From: Populus alba
Taxonomy: Eukaryota; Streptophyta; Magnoliopsida; Malpighiales; Salicaceae
Assembly: GCF_005239225.2 (NCBI RefSeq)
Contig: NC_133287.1
Coordinates: 8,723,493-8,787,492 of the forward strand
Length of the DNA: 64,000 nt
Reading direction: 5' to 3'
Below, one piece after another: positions 61,926 to 64,000 of the stretch; the stretch's first letter is position 1; each line of letters begins with the position of its first letter. The position numbers and the translations under genes are program-made. The notes under the pieces are model-generated. The model searched no databases. It saw only the letters and a list, made by a program, of their open reading frames with translations, and was not told the DNA's origin.

Positions 61926-63821
61926 TCACTTCTCATTTTTACGCCTTTTCTTGGGAGGACTTTTGGTTTTTGATGTTGTTTTCTCCATGCTTGCAGCATT
62001 CCCCTCTTTCTGCAGAAAAAATAAAGGAGTCAAACAACCTCACACTATAATTTAACTCAAACATACAAATGAAAGTAAACAAACAGATAATTTATACCCT
62101 CTTTTTTAATCTCTTTAACTCAAACATAGACATGAAAGTAAACAAACAGACGATTTATACCCTCTTTTTTAATCTCTTCCTTTGCCGCTGCCGCCCTTTA
62201 TTTTTCTTTGTCGATTTACCCTATAAGATAAGTCAAAACTAGATTAGACACAGGGATATCTGATGTTCAATATGCCAATTTACTCATTTAGTTTCAAGAA
62301 GAAGCAACCTGTGCAAGAGCTACAGTTCGAGCATGTCTCTCTGCATGTGTCTCCTCGTCCAAGTTCTCAATTTCCCCATCACTGTTAAGCATTACCTTCA
62401 GCCTATTTTCCTTCATCAATTTCTCAGATCGAGCATGTCTCTACAACCAAAAACAAAACTTCATTAAGTAATGTAAGGCTAAAGCTAAGTACCAGCTTTC
62501 AAAGCTCTCAATTCCATGCCAATCAATTTGAAAGTAAATGCAGTTACGGAGAGTTAATGTTTGTGTCATCCATGTCATGGTAAGATACTAACAAATTCTC
62601 ATCTTATAACCACACAAAATAGTACATTGATGCAGCCAACAATATTCAATGTTTCACAAATTCTCATCAATTTGAAAGCTCTCAATTCTATGCCAATCAA
62701 TTTGAAAGTAAATGCAGTTTCATGTCATCCATGTCATGGTAAGATACTAACAAATTCTCATCTTATAACCACACAAAATAGTACATTGATGCAGCCAACA
62801 ATATTCATTGTTCCACATGGAAAAGTGATAGTGAATAATGTTTTATATTAATGACTGCTATTGAACATGGATGCTCCATACCCTCTTTTTCATAAAAATA
62901 GAAAAAAGATCGAAATGATAATACAAGAAAAATAAATGAAAAGGATATGATTATGCTGGCCTGCATAATTCATCTAACAGAGAATACAAAAAATGAAGGG
63001 TAGGAGGAGAAAAAAGAGTGAATTACATCTACAATGACATTGGAAAGAACAAAAAGAAAAGAGCAAAACAATCTATTTGATCGAATAACTATATCATGTA
63101 CAAGTCACCTTATCAACTGGTACTGTTTCCTTGCACATTAGATTCCAAATGGTGGGGTATAGAATTGTTAGAACATTACATGCAATGCCTTACCTTAGAG
63201 CTAAGATGGGCCCTCATAGTCTCCTCAGTCAAACAGATAATTCGAGGGCAGATCCTGCACTTATAAACTGATTTGCACTTTAATATACAATCTGGAATAT
63301 CATCTGGTAATGATTCCTCATCAGCTGTGGCATTAGATTGCTTCTTGAGTATTTCAATGCCAGTACGGGTTTTTCTGTCATCTGCAGTTTCATCATCTTC
63401 AGACATCTCAAAATAATAATCCAGTTTTGAATGCAAATGTTAAGTTGTCCATTAACGTAACAAATAAAACAGGATGAATTGGTTAGTAACCATCCACAAC
63501 TACTAAACATCTTAGACAAGGGCTCAAAATAACAGACAAAAGTTGCACATAGGGTCATAGTACAGTGGAAAAAGCACACTCGAAACAATCATTCAAAATG
63601 TCAAGGATAATTAATCTATGCTACCAATACTATGACATTTCCAATTGTAACAAACATGAGTCATTTGATCCCTCAAAAAGAATCATAGAGGACAATTATC
63701 CTCCAATATGCATATAGCCTTCCTACTTGAAAAAAATCTCAATACCATAAATGAAAAAAATAAATCCTACCTGATGAATAACCATCAATCACATTTGCTG
63801 AGCTATCCTCACTCTCATAAC
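61926..63821 (-). CDS. C2H2-like zinc-finger protein, 3' part
   Basis: Five minus-strand exons are readable: 63771-63821, 63194-63396, 62309-62440, 62161-62220 and 61926-62009 (stop TGA at 61926-61928). Phases agree and all sites are GT-AG; the 5' end lies beyond the right edge. The 176 visible residues start with an acidic Ser/Asp/Glu-rich part (YESEDSS, DDETADD), then a single zinc finger YKCRICPR...AHLSSKRH with Cys-x2-Cys and His-x5-His, split by an intron at SSK|RH. An EGEIENL-type acidic stretch and a His/Ala-rich ERHARTVALAQ follow, then a very basic tail (KNKGRQRQRKRLKKR, PPKKRRKNEK) that looks like a nuclear or nucleolar signal. The finger resembles the U1-like/C2H2_JAZ type that often binds RNA or double-stranded nucleic acid. 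I do not recognise a named gene. The exon at 63194 uses an acceptor inside GAAG|AT. Confidence 0.75.
62051..62176. repeat. 63-bp tandem duplication across an exon-intron junction
   Basis: The unit starting tttaactcaaacata occurs at 62051 and at 62114 with few differences and ends in ccctcttttttaatctct. On the minus strand this last part is the end of the exon 62161-62220 with its donor, so the donor AGG|GTATAA is present twice, at 62160 and at 62097. Confidence 0.9.
62495..62840. repeat. Tandem duplication of about 160-174 bp in a zinc-finger gene intron
   Basis: Two direct copies with offset 174 bp on the left part (aaagctctcaattc at 62501 and 62675) and 159 bp on the right part (gtcatccatgtcatgg at 62565 and 62724), a 15-bp indel apart. 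Both end in a gatgcagccaacaatattca phrase. All of it lies in the intron between 62440 and 63194. Confidence 0.9.
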
Positions 63822-64000
63822 CTGCAACATATCAATGAGCCATAAGAAACCAGTCAGTCAGCAGCATACTAATCAAAAGGAAAACCAGTTTACTTGCTAA
63901 AAGAAAAGCTTTTCAAGAAAACAAGCAAATAACTAAACATCATAAAAATTTAAAAACATGATGGCATGAAAAATAAAACACAATTTGCTAGTAATAAACT

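Noticed and set aside
62561..62851. Plus-strand frame of 96 codons with an internal repeat
   Set aside because: It covers a tandem-duplicated intron of the minus-strand zinc-finger gene; the protein repeat simply mirrors the DNA duplication.
1..64000. CRISPR array, bacterial operon, integron or phage
   Set aside because: No regular spacer-repeat arrays, ribosome-binding sites or bacterial gene layout; all good genes are plant-type with introns.
1..64000. tRNA or rRNA genes
   Set aside because: Reading by eye showed no convincing tRNA A/B boxes with a cloverleaf and no rRNA-like sequence; a tRNAscan run would settle this.

Overview
The window is nuclear DNA of a flowering plant, most likely a woody eudicot and quite possibly a poplar or willow relative. 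The genes have spliced GT-AG introns and plant-type families: a BAHD acyltransferase, a PADRE/DUF4228 protein and the plant-specific DNA ligase 6. Intergenic DNA is very AT-rich and full of short palindromic AT-rich repeats. The species assignment is inference; no bacterial, organellar or viral gene cluster is visible.

Six genes can be supported. From left to right they are: a single-exon BAHD acyltransferase (10523-11914, +); a 178-residue PADRE/DUF4228 protein with an N-myristoylation signal (25291-25827, +); a two-exon protein of five ubiquitin-like domains without Gly-Gly ends (29728-31455, +); DNA ligase 6 (37188-50300, +), for which I assembled 19 exons giving an uninterrupted 1409-residue frame; the histone chaperone ASF1 (57729-59726, +, three exons, one GC-AG intron); and the 3' part of a C2H2-like zinc-finger gene on the minus strand (61926-63821), which runs off the right edge. 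LIG6, ASF1 and probably the zinc-finger protein are nuclear, but the genes form no operon-like or pathway unit.

The rest is mostly transposon and simple-sequence DNA. The clearest case is a nested insertion: a hAT element (12404-16216) with an exact 8-bp target duplication and a remnant of a transposase with stop codons, into which a 2.7-kb solo LTR (13021-15716) inserted with an exact 5-bp duplication. Two Harbinger-like non-autonomous elements with TTA duplications lie at 19372-20826 and 36140-37019; the second ends 168 bp before the LIG6 start codon. A family of AT-rich MITE-like repeats occurs about nine times. A second family has a conserved AT-rich head, a short GC-richer hinge and a long T-rich body; it occurs upstream of LIG6, inside LIG6 intron 13 and in the 52-57 kb interval. 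Several young tandem duplications lie at splice sites or in introns of the ASF1 and zinc-finger genes.

I found no rRNA, tRNA or CRISPR array and no clearly new multi-gene system. The points most worth following are the five-domain ubiquitin-like protein, the PIP-box-like motif in the nuclease-ligase fusion, the duplicated splice junctions and the nested transposons.
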